A stretch of DNA of 64,000 nt from Leptobrachium leishanense (GCA_009667805.1 CM019068.1:9178182-9242181), one strand, 5' to 3'; positions 31,400 to 43,803 are shown, counted from the first letter of the stretch. Notes: generated from the sequence alone by a model not told the origin. Numbers and translations: made by a program.

Positions 31400-33018
31400 T
31401 CAGAATCATGTTGACCTTGGGGTACCTGGACGTGTCATTACTGTTGGGAGTTGTGGGACTGCAGGTTCTGTTAGGTTTGATATATCCTGTTGTCCCCTAC
31501 CCTCTGCTATGTCCACGTCACCCTGTACCTTTAAGGGTACATACAGGGTGTCTGTGTTATTGTTACTATAGATGTTGCCATGGTGTGTGTTACTGCAGGT
31601 CTTTCCAAACCCCTGCCTAGAATATGTTCTACAGCTGTGACAGGTTGGAGTGGTCTTTGCTTGCCTTCTTCGCCAAACAATGAAACGCCATTAGATTATT
31701 ATCTGCTTGTGCAATCTCTTATCCGTTATCTAAAATATTCAGACAGTCTGATGCTCAGGCTGTGATTACCTACAGGGTTATCCAAAGAGATCCGAATTGC
31801 TTGAGAAAGGTAACCGAACGCTGAAAATCAGCGTTCGGTTATCTTTCTTGGCCATTCGGCTATCCAGAGAGCAGGCAATTCGCCAAATCCTGGCGAATTG
31901 CCTGCCCATACGGTGCCTGTTCGGTGCCTGTTCGAGGGCAGTGAAATCCCCATGAAAAAGCACTGCTTCGTCTATTCAGAGAACACAAACCAGCAGTGAA
32001 AGGTTCCCCTAATGTCCTGCCATACAGTGGTTTAATTCAGCAGGTTTATTCAGGAGAATCCCTTAGGCTTCAATGTTAAAAATATTCCCGTTTTAATTCA
32101 ATATCTAATAAACTGTTTATTATAAAATTCTGCAGTAAAGAGTCTCTTTATTTATAGATTTTTTAGGATACTTTAAGCATTCTTCTGAATTTCTTTTTTT
32201 TTTTAAAAGTCCGATTTTTTTTTTTTTTTTAAGTTTACTTCTTTTTTCTGTAACAGCCCTTTTTATTATCATTCATTGGATCATATGCAAATTTCAGACA
32301 TTTTCGCTCAGTAGTTTCTTTGCAAACAGCGTTTCTTTTTCACACATTCACACAAACGGTTTTGCTAATTTATTCACCTCCCTCGTCTGCGTCTCAGCTG
32401 CTTCGGCTGCTTCGGCTGTGTGTGATCGGCTCCTGCTCGGGCTTTTTCCATGGCTTTCGCAGGTTAATCCAGATGTTTTTGGGGGTTTTCGGCGTGCATT
32501 CGCTGGGTTTTGCGGTTAGTTTTCGTCAGGTTTGCGGTAGCTTTTCCCTGCAATTCGGGGACCCTGTGGTGCTTGCTGAATACACCGCAGGGTCACCGAA
32601 ATGGGATCGGCAAAAGGAACCGAATTGAAGAGAACGAAAAGTCACCGAACGTGCAGTGACTTTTCGAATCTCTTTGGATAACCCTGATAGTATCCTATTG
32701 TTTCATGCGTGGAGATTAAAACCGGGTATGGCTGGGGACACCAGGGTGTCATCTTCCACTGGTCTCCAGGTCCCTCCTTGCACTGTATATTTGGCTCATA
32801 AGATTCATTAAAGTCTACTTGTCTGCCTGTTTTACCCCAAGTTCTGAGTGCTGCCTCATTTCTGGGGAATGCTATCACCGCTCTTTCATTGTACCTGTCC
32901 TTAAGCTTCAGCTAAGGGCTGGAGAAGGCATGGAAGATCATTGGTGGAAATACAGGTGTCCAACAAGAGAGTCGCATTAGGAGATGTGACCCAGTGGAGG
33001 TGCAGAGATCTGTTACGT
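31400..33018 (+). repeat. Old LTR-X-like repeat, copy 2 (interrupted by family B)
   Basis: 31490-31772 and 32687-33018 align with 36490-38093 plus 43064-43209: shared blocks include GATGCTCAGGCTGTGATTAC, CCAGGGTGTCATCTTCCA, TTTTACCCCAAGTTCTGAG and GAGATCTGTTAC. It serves as an empty site for the CR1 and hAT insertions of the other copy. The left boundary is approximate. Confidence 0.6.
31773..32686 (+). mobile_element. Family B TIR element, copy 1
   Basis: The ends CAGGGTTATCCAAAGAGAT / ATCTCTTTGGATAACCCTG are inverted repeats. Three subterminal hairpins are visible: AAGGTAACCGAACGCTGA (mirrored at about 31806-31846), CAGGCAATTCGCCA (31880-31914) and GAAAAGTCACCG (32637-32667). It shares its central 150 bp with family A. 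The empty site at 36770-36790 suggests a 3-bp target duplication. No transposase. Confidence 0.75.
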
Positions 33019-33688
33019 TGGCGCTCAGTTGACTTTGCGTTGATTGCATTGGCCTGTGGTCACTGTATGAAGGTGTGCCGGTACCTGGCATTGGGAGAAA
33101 AAAAGTATGTGTGTCTGGGTGTAAATAAAACAGAGGACAGAGAGAGAACATGCACAACTATTGTAGAATATTGCAACATTGTAAAACCACCAGTATCCGC
33201 CGCATGTCATTCCCCAGACGACGACAACAACAATATGGCAAAATGCAGAAAAATTCAAACACTGTCATTAAAAACAAGATATTTGCCATTTATCTGTGAT
33301 GCAAAGTATGAATTTCCTATGGCTGCTGCTGATTTCCTGGCAGACGTCGTCTCAGACCTGCTCCCCACGGACAGGCAGACGCTTTGCCCGAGGCTTCCAT
33401 TACTGGGATTTCATTTAATTGCACCTTCGGAAATCTCTTCTGCTTTATTTCCTGCACGCAGCGCGCTCTCGCCGCCATACAAGACCGCATAGAGACTCAC
33501 ACTCAGAGAGACGTGGGAATAGGGTGTTTTCAGTCACAGGGGCGAGACTCAATGTGAAACATTACGAGGCACCGGATTCCAGCCTTATGGGGTCACTTCC
33601 ACCAAAAAATGCAATGTCCTTATTGTGTTTATTTATGTTGCTGATATCTTACATGTGCTTTGATTTTCTCTATATGTTTAGATAAGAA
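33019..33688. other. Intergenic stretch, no recognised feature
   Basis: A 183-codon open frame (32941-33492) starts inside the LTR-like repeat and has no recognisable motif; I do not call it a gene. No repeat ends found. Confidence 0.4.
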
Positions 33689-35521
33689 AATATTTTCCTC
33701 TATATGTGTCACTGGGCACATCCATTGTGTGATATTTTCCTCTATATGTGTCACAGGGTGCATCCATTGTGTGATATTTTCCTCTATATGTGTCACTGGG
33801 TGCATCCATTGTGTGATATTTTCCTCTATATGTGTCACTGGGCGCATCCATTGTGTGATATTTTCCTCTATATGTGTCACTGGGCGCATCCATTGTGTGA
33901 AATTTTCCTGTATATGTGTCACTGGGCACATCCATTGTGTGATATTTTCCTCTATATGTGTCACTGGGTGCATCCATTGTGTAATATTTTCCTCTATATG
34001 TATCACTGGGCACATCCATTGTGTGATATTTTCCTCTATATGTGTCACTGGGTGCATCCATTGTGTGATATTTTCCTCTATATGTGTCACTGGGTGCATC
34101 CATTGTGTGATATTTTCCTCTATATGTGTCACTGGGCGCATCCATTGTGTGATATTTTCCTCTATATGTGTCACTGGGCGGCGTGGGCGCATCCATTGTG
34201 TGATATTTTCCTCTATATGTGTCACTGGGTGCATCCATTGTGTAATATTTTCCTCTATATGTATCACTGGGTGCATCCATTGTGTGATATTTTCCTCTAT
34301 ATGTGTCACTGGGTGCATCCATTGTGTGATATTTTCCTCTATATGTGTCACTGGGTGCATCCATTGTGTGATATTTTCCTCTATATGTGTCACTGGGTGC
34401 ATCCATTGTGTGATATTTTCCTCTATATGTGTCACTGGGTGCATCCATTGTGTGATATTTTCCTCTATATGTGTCACTGGGTGCATCCATTGTGTGATAT
34501 TTTCCTCTATATGTGTCACTGGGTGCATCCATTGTGTGATATTTTCCTCTATATGTGTCACTGGGTGCATCCATTGTGTGATATTTTCCTCTATATGTAT
34601 CACTGGGTGCATCCATTGTGTGATATTTTCCTCTATATGTGTCACTGGGTGCATCCATTGTGTGATATTTTCCTCTATATGTATCACTGGGTGCATCCAT
34701 TGTGTGATATTTTCCTCTATATGTGTCACTGGGTGCATCCATTGTGTAATATTTTCCTCTATATGTATCACTGGGCACATCCATTGTGTGATATTTTCCT
34801 CTATATGTGTCAATGGGTGCATCCATTGTGTGATATTTTCCTCTATATGTGTCACTGGGTGCATCCATTGTGTGATATTTTCCTCTATATGTGTCACTGG
34901 GCGCATCCATTGTGTGATATTTTCCTCTATATGTGTCACTGGGCGGCGTGGGCGCATCCATTGTGTGATATTTTCCTCTATATGTGTCACTGGGTGCATC
35001 CATTGTGTGATATTTTCCTCTATATGTGTCACTGGGTGCATCCATTGTGTGATATTTTCCTTTATATGTGTCACTGGGTGCATCCATTGTGTGATATTTT
35101 CCTCTATATGTGTCACTGGGTGCATCCATTGTGTGATATTTTCCTCTATATGTGTCACTGGGTGCATCCATTGTGTGATATTTTCCTCTATATGTGTCAC
35201 TGGGTGCATCCATTGTGTGATATTTTCCTCTATATGTGTCACTGGGTGCATCCATTGTGTGATATTTTCCTCTATATGTGTCACTGGGTGCATCCATTGT
35301 GTGATATTTTCCTCTATATGTGTCACTGGGTGCATCCATTGTGTGATATTTTCCTCTATATGTATCACTGGGTGCATCCATTGTGTGATATTTTCCTCTA
35401 TATGTGTCACTGGGTGCATCCATTGTGTGATATTTTCCTCTATATGTATCACTGGGTGCATCCATTGTGTGATATTTTCCTCTATATGTGTCACTGGGTG
35501 CATCCATTGTGTGATATTTTG
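33689..35521. repeat. 42-bp minisatellite, about 43 units
   Basis: Unit TGATATTTTCCTCTATATGT + GTCACTGGGTGCATCCATTG + TG. Variation is mostly transitions (GTGTCA/GTATCA, GGTGCAT/GGCGCAT/GGCACAT, GTGTGA/GTGTAA). A 9-bp insertion variant (GGGCGGCGTGGGC) occurs at 34176 and 34941, 765 bp apart (18 units + 9), showing block duplication. The period of 14 codons leaves frames of more than 600 codons open on both strands; the changes would alter amino acids freely, so no protein is inferred. Confidence 0.95.
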
Positions 35522-36449
35522 TGCTGTAACTTTCCATCACTTGCTCCTCACTGTGTGGCTTTGGCCATAGAATAAGGTGAGTAGGTCACTCCATGCGTGT
35601 GGGGGATGTATGCAAAGGACAACACCAGAGGTAATATAATGTTGTTAGCCCAATATCAGATCTCAGCTGCCATCTCTTCTCTTGTGTAGCATCGTCAACA
35701 CAATAGGCCCCTGCAGGCTTATATAAGCATTCCCTCCTCCACCCCATTGGCTGTTATATACTGTAGAAGTTAACCCACAGCTGTGAAGTAAAACTCTCCA
35801 TAAGATTTTGGTAAATGTCGTATCATGGGAAAAATCTACAAAATGGAAACAGGAGATAAAAATCTAAGTTTATTTTTCCTTTTTACATGTAAATACTTCA
35901 AACAAAAACAAAAAGCAGCAGCATGTGTTTTATAATGTGTTTATAAGGGGTTTCATAATGTGTTTGGAATGCGCATGTAATCTAGTTACGGTGTATGTTG
36001 GCGCTATGTGCCTTTAATAAGCTTTGAGTGACTGTATGGTGAGCAGAGTCTCGTTGATGATAACGTCTTTTTTGTAACTGCTGTGATTTCTGTCATTCTT
36101 CCTGTTCGTGTCTGTCGCTGATGCTTTATTCCTCCCATGTCTCCCGGTAATGGTTTTCTTCCAACAATTGATAAACAACGAGTATGACTAAAGGCAACAC
36201 TAAAGATCACGTAATGTCTCAGAATGCATCGCAGCCTCGCAGATCAGGAGGATGATGCAACGCGCCGTCCGTCCAGACGATGTGCAGACAGTATCAGAAT
36301 CACAATTTTCCTCATGTTTCTACAGGATCGAGTTAAACGCGCTGTCCGTTTATATTGCAATATGATGCTGAAGTTTTATTTGCACCTGTAGCATTAAATT
36401 CTCATTTCACAGCCTGTATCCACACACCTGCCTCTGATCAGTATTATTA
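35522..36449. other. Intergenic stretch, no recognised feature
   Basis: Non-repetitive sequence between the 42-bp array and LTR-X copy 3. No convincing open frame or RNA gene. Confidence 0.45.
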
Positions 36450-36856
36450 TGATGATGCGGTGGGAGGGGGGGGTCGGACACGCCATATTTTCTCCCCAAC
36501 TCTTTGCTATGTCTAAGTCACCCCACACCTATACGGGTACAGAGTGTCTGTGTTATGTGTGAATATTGTTACTGTCTGTGTTTATAGGTTACTGTTATTA
36601 TATCTGATATCATTACTGTGTGTGTGTCACTGCAGCCCATTCCAACCCCCTCCCCCCGTATAGAATATGTTTTACATCTGTGAAAGGTTTGAGTGGTCTT
36701 TGTTTGCCAGACATTGCCCGGGTCTATCAGACTGTCTGCTTGTGCTAACGTATTCAGTCTGATGCTCAGGCTGTGATTACATGGCACCCTATTGTTTCAG
36801 GTCTGGAGATTAAAATAAGGCATGGCTGGGGCCACCAGGGTGTCATCTTCCATTGG

Positions 36857-37998
36857 TTACATAGTTACATAGTTACATAGTTACATAGTTATATAGGCTG
36901 AAAAAAGACATGCGTCCATCGGGTTCAGCCTCTCCCACATAACCTACTGCTGTTGATCCAAAAGAAGGCAAAAACCCAGTCTGAATGCTTGCCAATATGC
37001 AACATACTGGGAAAAAATTCCTTCTTGACCCCAGAATGGCAGTCAGATTTCTCCTTGGATCAAGAAGCTTTTACCCACATATTAAATATTATAACCCTTA
37101 ATATTCTGTGTCTGCATGAAGTCATCCAGTCGTTTTTTAAAAGTCTGTACAGACTCTGACCCAACCACCTCAACAGGCAGAGAATTCCACAGCTTTATTG
37201 TTCTCACCGTAAAATAACCCTTCCTATGCTTTAAGCTAAATTTTCTTTCTTCCAGTCTAAATGGATGACCCCTGTCCTGTGTATAGTCCTGTTAATGAAT
37301 AGGTTATCAGACAATGGTTGATAATGGCCCCGTATATATTTATATAAGGTTATCAGATCCCCTCTAAGGCGCCTTTTCTCTAAACTAAACAGGTTTAAGC
37401 TTGTTAGTCTTTCCTCATAACTTAACCCTTCCATCCCCCTTATTAATTTAGTTGCCCGTCTCTGCACTTTTTCTAACGATATAATATCTTTTTTTAAGAC
37501 AGGTGCCCAAAATCACACGGCATATTCAAGGTGCGTCTGACCATTGATTTATACAGAGGCAAAATTATGTTTTCATCCCGTGAGTGAACTCCCCTTTTAA
37601 TGCATGCCAGTACTTTGCTGACCTTGGCGGCTGCTGTTTGACATTGCACATTGTTACTTAGTTTGAAGTCTATGATTATTCCCAAATCCTTCTCCTGCTT
37701 GGATTTCCCTAACTCCGTACCATTTAGGGTATAAATTGCTTGTGTGTTCTTCACTCCAAAGTGCATAACTTTACATTTATCTAGATTAAATCTCATCTGC
37801 CATTTAAGTGCCCAGTCCCCCAATTTATCTAAATCCCTCTGCAGCGAAGTAACATCCTGCTCACATTGTATTTCTTTTCCTAGTTTTGTGTCATCTGCAA
37901 ACACTGATACATGACTTTCAATGCCTATCTCAAGGTCATTTATAAATAAATTGAATAGTATTGGTCCTATAACAGACCCCTGAGGGACACCACTTACC
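36857..37998 (-). pseudogene. CR1-type LINE, 5'-truncated: reverse transcriptase C-terminal part
   Basis: Minus strand. The open frame at 38057-37494 contains SGVPQGSVIGPILFNLFIND and the catalytic FADDTK (about 37883-37900). After a one-base frame change near 37535 it continues as [19 protein letters not shown] and [19 protein letters not shown], the typical CR1 C-terminus. The 3' end is a short array of CTATGTAA (36857-36885), the usual frog CR1 tail. It is inserted in LTR-X: the uninterrupted sequence TCATCTTCCACTGGTCTCC is present at 32749. Confidence 0.9.
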
Positions 37999-38447
37999 AT
38001 GGTCCATGGTCTCCAGGTCCTTCCTTGCACTGTATATATTTGGCTCATGCACTCCATTTAAACCTGTCTGTCGGTTTTACCCCAAGTTCTGAGTAGGGAT
38101 GGGCCGAACACCCCCGAAAAAGTTCAAATTCGAACGCGAACACGAGTTGAACGCAATGCGAGTCAATGGGGCTCAAACATTCAAAAATTATGAAAGATAT
38201 TGGTCATAAAAAGGTGTATGGGGGTCCGGGTACTGCCCTGGGGGACAGGAAAAAATAAAAAAAGTTTTTTTGAGCCATTTCACCGCTGTGCGCTGAGCTC
38301 ATTTTTACCGCTTTTGCTCATGTTTAAACGCGATTTGAAGCCATGGGAAATGTTTGAACAACGAGTGAGAAAAATTACGCTCTTAATGCAAACGTTAACG
38401 CTCACTTGCGTGAGCATTAACGTTTGCTGCGACGTTCACCGCATATT

Positions 38448-39107
38448 TGTAACGATTCCCCAGGACAGACCTGGTAACAGACCTCTAACCCTCCAATCCT
38501 TAGAATGGTCGGGACCACTAAACCTATCCTCTAGCAGCCACACAGGCCAGGGAGACAGCACCAACAATATACACCACAGACTGAGATCAATATACGTTTG
38601 TACTGCGCTATAGTGTATGGCAGGATAGAAGCGCACCAGCAGTAACAAGCAGCGGAATATACCAGACAGGGGCGCAGAGCGAGAGTAGTTGTTATAAGAA
38701 AACCGGGTCAGCAACATTTAGTACTGCGCTACTGTATATGGGGAGAATCTGCGCACACCAGTAGCAACAGGAAGCAAACAGAACAGGCAGGGAGTACACA
38801 GAGAGAATAGTCGAATGGCAGGCAAAGCCGGCAACAGATCGGGTCCTCAGAACAAGCAGGGTAAGTAACAAGTATACAAACTGATTCGGTAAACTAGCGA
38901 TGTGGGAATGAAACTCCACGGGAAGGTGAGGTGTAAGCGCGCGCTCCTAATTTAAAGGTCCCGGCGGCTCCGCGTCATCACGCCGCGCACTGCCCCCTGA
39001 TCACTCGCAGCTGCGCCGGGTGCCACCGGAGCTCCTGGCATTCAGCCTGCTGGCGGCACCATGCGTCCGGGGCCCCCCGATCGCCACCCGGGGCCCTGGA
39101 TGTCACA
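38448..39107. repeat. Solo LTR inside the hAT element
   Basis: TGTAACGATTCC...GGATGTCACA, TG/CA ends, flanked by ATATT (38443-38447, 39108-39112). GC-rich toward the right (ACCCGGGGCCC). No internal retroelement sequence remains. Orientation is not determined. Confidence 0.7.
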
Positions 39108-39157
39108 ATATTACAATCCAAACGCAAACGGTTTAAGTAACCAAATTTGTAAGAAGA

Positions 39158-42100
39158 ATTAATGCAGCATATGAATCCTCACACTGCCGTGCAGCACCTT
39201 ACAGTATCATTAATGCAGCATATGAATCCACACACTGCCAGGCAGCACCTCTACAGTATAATAATGCAGCATATGAATCCACACACTGCCGGGCAGCCCC
39301 TCTACAGTATAATAATGCAGCATATGAATCCTCACACTGCCGGGCAGCACCTTACAGTATAATTAATGCAGCATATGATTCCTCACACTGCCGTGCAGCA
39401 CCTCTGCAGTATAATTAATGCAGCATATGGATCCACACACTGCCGGGCAGCACCTCTACAGTATAATTAATGCAGCATATGAATCCACACACTGCCGGGC
39501 AGCACCTCTACAGTATAATAATGCAGCATATGAATCCGCACACTGCTGGGAAGCGCCTCTCTGCAGTATAATTAATGCAGCATATGAATCCGCACACTGC
39601 CGGGCAGCACCTCTACAGTATAATAATGCAGCATATGATTCCTCACACTGCCGGGCAGCACCTTACAGTATAATTAATGCAGCATATGAATCCACACACT
39701 GCCGGGCAGCACCTCTCTGCGGTATAATTAATGCAGCATTTGAATCCACACACTGCTGGGAAGCGCCTCTCTGCAGTATAATTAATGCAGCATATGAATC
39801 CGCACACTGCTGGGAAGCGCCTCTCTGCAGTATAATTAATGCAGCATATGAATCCGCACACTGCTGGGAAGCGCCTCTCTGCAGTATAATTAATGCAGTA
39901 TATGAATCCGCACACTGCTGGGAAGCACCTCTCTGCAGTATAATTAATGCAACATATTAATCCACACACTGCTGGGAAGCGCCTCTCTGCGGTATAATTA
40001 ATGCAGCATATGAATCCGCACACTGCTGGGAAGCGCTTCTCTGCGGTATAATTAGTGCAGCATATGAATCCACACACTGCTGGGAAGCACCTCTCTGCGG
40101 TATAATTAATGCAGCATATGAATCCACACACTGCTGGGAAGCGCCTCTCTGCGGTATAATTAATGCAGCATATGAATCCGCACACTGCTGGGAAGCTCCT
40201 CTCTGCAGTATAATTAATGCAGCATATGAATCCACACACTGCTGGGAAGCGCCTCTCTGCAGTATAATTAATGCAGCATATGAATCTGCACACTGCTGGG
40301 AAGCGCCTCTCTGCAGTATAATTAATGCAGCATATGAATCCACACACTGCTGGGAAGCACCTCTCTGCAGTATAATTAATGCAGCAATATGAATCCACAC
40401 ACTGCTGGAAGCACCTCTCTGCGGTATAATTAACGTAGCATATGAATCCACACACTGCTGGAAGCACCTCTCTGCAGTATAATTAATGCAGCATATGAAT
40501 CCACACACTGCTGGGAGCGCCTCTCTGCAGTATAATTAATGCAGCATATGAATCCACACACTGCTGGGAAGCACCTCTCTGCGCTATAATTAATGCAGCA
40601 TATGAATCCACACAATGCCGGAAGCGCCTCTCTGCGGTATAATTAATGCAGCATATGAATCCACACACTGCTGGGAAGCGGCCTCTCTGCGGTATAATTA
40701 ATGCAGCATATGAATCCACACACTGCTGGAAGCGCCTCTCTGCGGTATAATCAATGCAGCATATGAATCCACACACTGCCGGGAAGCGCCTCTCTGCAGT
40801 ATATTAATGCAGCATATGAATCCACACACTGCTGGGAAGCGCCTCTCTGCGGTATAATCAATGCAGCATATGAATCCACACACTGCGGGAAGCGCCTCTC
40901 TGCGGTATAATTAATGCAGCATATGAATCCACACACTGCTGGGAAGCGCCTCTCTGCAGTATAATTAATGCAGCATATGAATCCACACACTGCTGGGAAG
41001 CGCCTCTCTGCAGTATAATTAATGCAGCATATGAATCCACATACTGCTGGGAAGTGTCTCTCTGCAGTATAATTAATGCAGCATATGAATCCACACACTG
41101 CTGGGAAGCGCCTCTCTGCAGTATAATTAATGCAGCATATGAATCCACACACTGCTGGGAAGCGCCTCTCTGGCAGTATAATTAATGCAGCATATGAATC
41201 CACACACTGCTGGGAAGCGCCTCTCTGCAGTATAATTAATGCAGCATATGAATCCACATACTGCTGGGAAGTGTCTCTCTGCAGTATAATTAATGCAGCA
41301 TATGAATCCACACACTGCTGGGAAGCGCCTCTCTGCGGTATAATTAATGCAGCATATGAATCCGCACACTGCTGGGAAGCGCCTCTCTGCGGTATAATTA
41401 ATGCAGCATATGAATCCACACACTGCTGGGAAGCGCTTCTCTGCGGTATAATTAATGCAGCATATGAATCCACACACTGCTGGGAAGCGCCTCTCTGCAG
41501 TATAATTAATGCTGCATATGAATCCACACACTGCCGGGAAGCGCCTCTCTGCAGTATAATTAATGCAGCATAAGAATCCACACACTGCTGGGAAGCGCCT
41601 CTCTGCAGTATAATTAATGCAGCATATGAATCCACACACTGCTGGGAAGCGCCTCTCTGCGGTATAATTAATGCAGCATAAGAATCCACACACTGCTGGG
41701 AAGCGCCTCTCTGCAGTATAATTAATGCAGCATATGAATCCACACACTGCTGGGAAGCGCCTCTCTGCAGTATAATTAATGCAGCATATGAATCCACACA
41801 CTGCTGGGAAGCGCCTCTCTGCGGTATAATTAATGCAGCATATGAATCCACACACTGCTGGGAAGCGCCTCTCTGCGGTATAATTAATGCAGCATATGAA
41901 TCCGCACACTGCTGGGAAGCTCCTCTCTGCAGTATAATTAATGCAGCATATAAATCCACACACTGCTGGGAAGCGCCTCTCTGCAGTATAATTAATGCAG
42001 CATATGAATCCGCACACTGCTGGGAAGCGCCTCTCTGCAGTATAATTAATGCAGCATATGAATCCACACACTGCTGGGAAGCACTTCTCTGCAGTATAAT

Positions 42101-42254
42101 TAATGCAGCATATGAATCCACACACTGTTGGGAAGCACCTCTCTGCAGTATAATTAATGCAGCATATGAATCCACACACTGCTGGGAAGCGCCTCTCTGC
42201 GGTATAATTAATGCAGCATATGAATCCGCACACTGCCGGGCAGCACCTCTACAG
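39158..42254. repeat. 54-bp minisatellite, about 57 units
   Basis: Unit GCAGCATATGAATCCACACA + CTGCTGGGAAGCGCCTCTCT + GCAGTATAATTAAT. Both edges carry an older variant (CTGCCGGGCAGCACCTCTACAG), while the middle is homogeneous. A GAAGTGTCTC variant at 41040 and 41257 (217 bp apart) shows block duplication. The 18-codon period keeps frames open on both strands; no gene inferred. Confidence 0.95.
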
Positions 42255-42283
42255 TCTGACGCTAGCTTTAACCGGCGCGATGT

Positions 42284-42380
42284 GTGCAGCTTCTGAGAGG
42301 ATACGCTATTAGTGTGGCGGGGAAGCCGGCTGCGCATTTTGCATCGCTCCCTCTACACTAATAGCGTATCTTCTCAGAGA
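42284..42380. repeat. Imperfect inverted repeat (hairpin)
   Basis: CTGAGAGGATACGCTATTAG at about 42284 pairs with CTAATAGCGTATCTTCTCAG ending near 42378, leaving about 45 bp between. It may mark a small fold-back element inside the hAT. Confidence 0.6.
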
Positions 42381-42834
42381 CTTCACACAGCGTGCCGGTA
42401 TATGCAGCTTCTAACAGCGTGGGAGACGGGAGGCTGCTCCTGTTGGTGGATCCAGGAATCAGGTGAGTATTAGAAAGAAAATAAAGAGTTTTATTTTATG
42501 TTCCCGGGGACATTTAAAAATGTCCTTGGATTTTATTTTTTTTAGTAATGTGTCGCCTTACCTTAGCCTGGTGGTCAGTCAGTGGGGGCTCCCTGGATCC
42601 TGGTTGTGGGGGGGGGGGGTCTGCCGTGGCCACAGGTGCAGTGGCTCCCTCCCTGCGCCGCCTCTCTGCCACATGCACTCGGCCGGCCAGCCCGCACAGT
42701 CGCAGCTCTGTCATCCGGCGGCCGCATGCTCCTCAAGGGATCCTTGGGAGGCCCTGGGGGGCTGCCCTCTACAGTGCCTGATTAGAGGGCCGTGTCTGCC
42801 TGATGTTTTAGCAATTTTATTGTTTTATCACATA

Positions 42835-42975
42835 GGCTTCAATGTTAAAAATATTCCCGTTTTTAATTCAATATCTAATAAATCGTTCATTATAAAATTC
42901 TGCAGCAAAAAGTCTCTTTATTTATAGATTTTTTAGGATTTTTTTAAGCATTTTTTTTAAAAAAATTCTAATAAC
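42835..42975 (+). mobile_element. Family A/B core fragment
   Basis: Contains TCAATGTTAAAAATATTCCC and AGTCTCTTTATTTATAG, the segment shared by families A and B, without either terminal repeat. It lies at the right end of the hAT element. Confidence 0.6.
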
Positions 42976-43388
42976 GGCCTGAAAAGTTTGAAGTTCGCAA
43001 ACTTTTGAACAGCTGATGTTCGATGCGAACATGGAATCGATTCGAACCGGCAGCCCATCCCTAGTTCTGAGTGCTGTCTCATTTCTGGGGAATGCTGTAA
43101 CCACTTATTCACTGAACCTGTATTGAAGGTATGAAGGATCTCTGGTGGGAGAATGGATGGATATAGTATTAGCAGATGTAACCCAGTAGTAGTGCTGAGA
43201 TCTGTTACAATTATGTGAATATTTGTGTTCAAAGACACATTCTAGTGATTACATTCCTTTAGATATTGGCCTCCGCCATCATGGTTTCGGCACATGTTTC
43301 TTTCCACTTTCATGCTCATAATGTTTAACGTGAAGAGGACTGAGGAATTCGGCAACCAAGATGATGGCAACAATATCCGTGATTATGC

Positions 43389-43602
43389 AGCCTTTTTTTT
43401 TTTTTTGAGAAAGGATTTTCCCAGGATGGATACTTTGAGATTTCTCTGGTTTTCAGTATGTTCTGGGTGGCGAGTGTGTACCGTTAGGTGTCTCACCCAA
43501 GGACACTTACTGGAGAGGTGCTCATGCCGGGATCGAACCCATGACTCCACAGGCTCTCTCCACGCAGAGCAGTGATGTTACCTCTACTCCACCCAGCCGG
43601 TT
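43389..43602 (-). mobile_element. tRNA-type SINE sharing its tail with the L2-type LINE
   Basis: On the minus strand: GCCGGCTGGGTGGAGT head, box A TGGAGTAGAGG (43591-43581, one mismatch to the consensus), box B GGTTCGATCCC (about 43539-43529, perfect), then a body, then CCAGAGAAATCTC and CATCCTGGGAAAATCC, the LINE 3' tail, and an A run (T14 on plus). A tRNA-like promoter plus a LINE-matched tail is the standard SINE design, moved by the partner LINE's reverse transcriptase. Confidence 0.75.
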
Positions 43603-43803
43603 TTTCAAGCAGAGTGATAAAACCAAAACGTTGCTAGATGACCTCTACGAGAATTCACCCCTGGACAGGACCAATACCTGGAGAGAGACATAACTGAGAA
43701 AAATCCAAAGAACAGCCAGCGTCTCCATCGATCACTCACTGGAAGTTGAGTTGACAAAACACAATGAAATAAATACAACTTGAGTTGAAGAATTATTCTA
43801 CAT

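Larger units (their letters stand above)
38094..43063. mobile_element. 4.97-kb hAT-type element carrying a minisatellite
   Basis: Begins TAGGGATGGGCCGAA and ends CAGCCCATCCCTA, inverted hAT-type ends, with a perfect 8-bp duplication GTTCTGAG (38086-38093, 43064-43071). The paralog at about 32836 reads CCCAAGTTCTGAGTGCTG uninterrupted, so the empty site is known. Inside: a solo LTR, the 54-bp array, an inverted repeat and a family A/B core fragment (42835-42975). No transposase, so non-autonomous. Confidence 0.85.
36450..43209 (+). repeat. LTR-X copy 3, split by CR1 and hAT insertions
   Basis: Pieces 36450-36856, 37999-38093 and 43064-43209 together give one LTR-X-like sequence ending GAGATCTGTTACA and followed by ATTAT, as in copy 1. 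The left boundary is approximate (near TGATGATGCGG). Copy 2 at 31400-33018 lacks both insertions. Confidence 0.55.

Noticed and set aside
32941..33492. 183-codon open frame
   Set aside because: Begins inside an LTR-like repeat, has no recognisable domain, and the sequence after it is unremarkable.
33629..35575. Four overlapping open frames of more than 620 codons with a 14-residue repeat
   Set aside because: A 42-bp tandem repeat explains them; both strands are open and substitutions are not frame-conserving.
40751..42337. 528-codon minus-strand frame with an 18-residue repeat
   Set aside because: 54-bp minisatellite artefact inside a hAT element.
43581..43591. Box A/box B pair as a possible true tRNA gene
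   Set aside because: No cloverleaf acceptor stem is formed and the sequence continues into a LINE-type tail with an A run, so it is a SINE.
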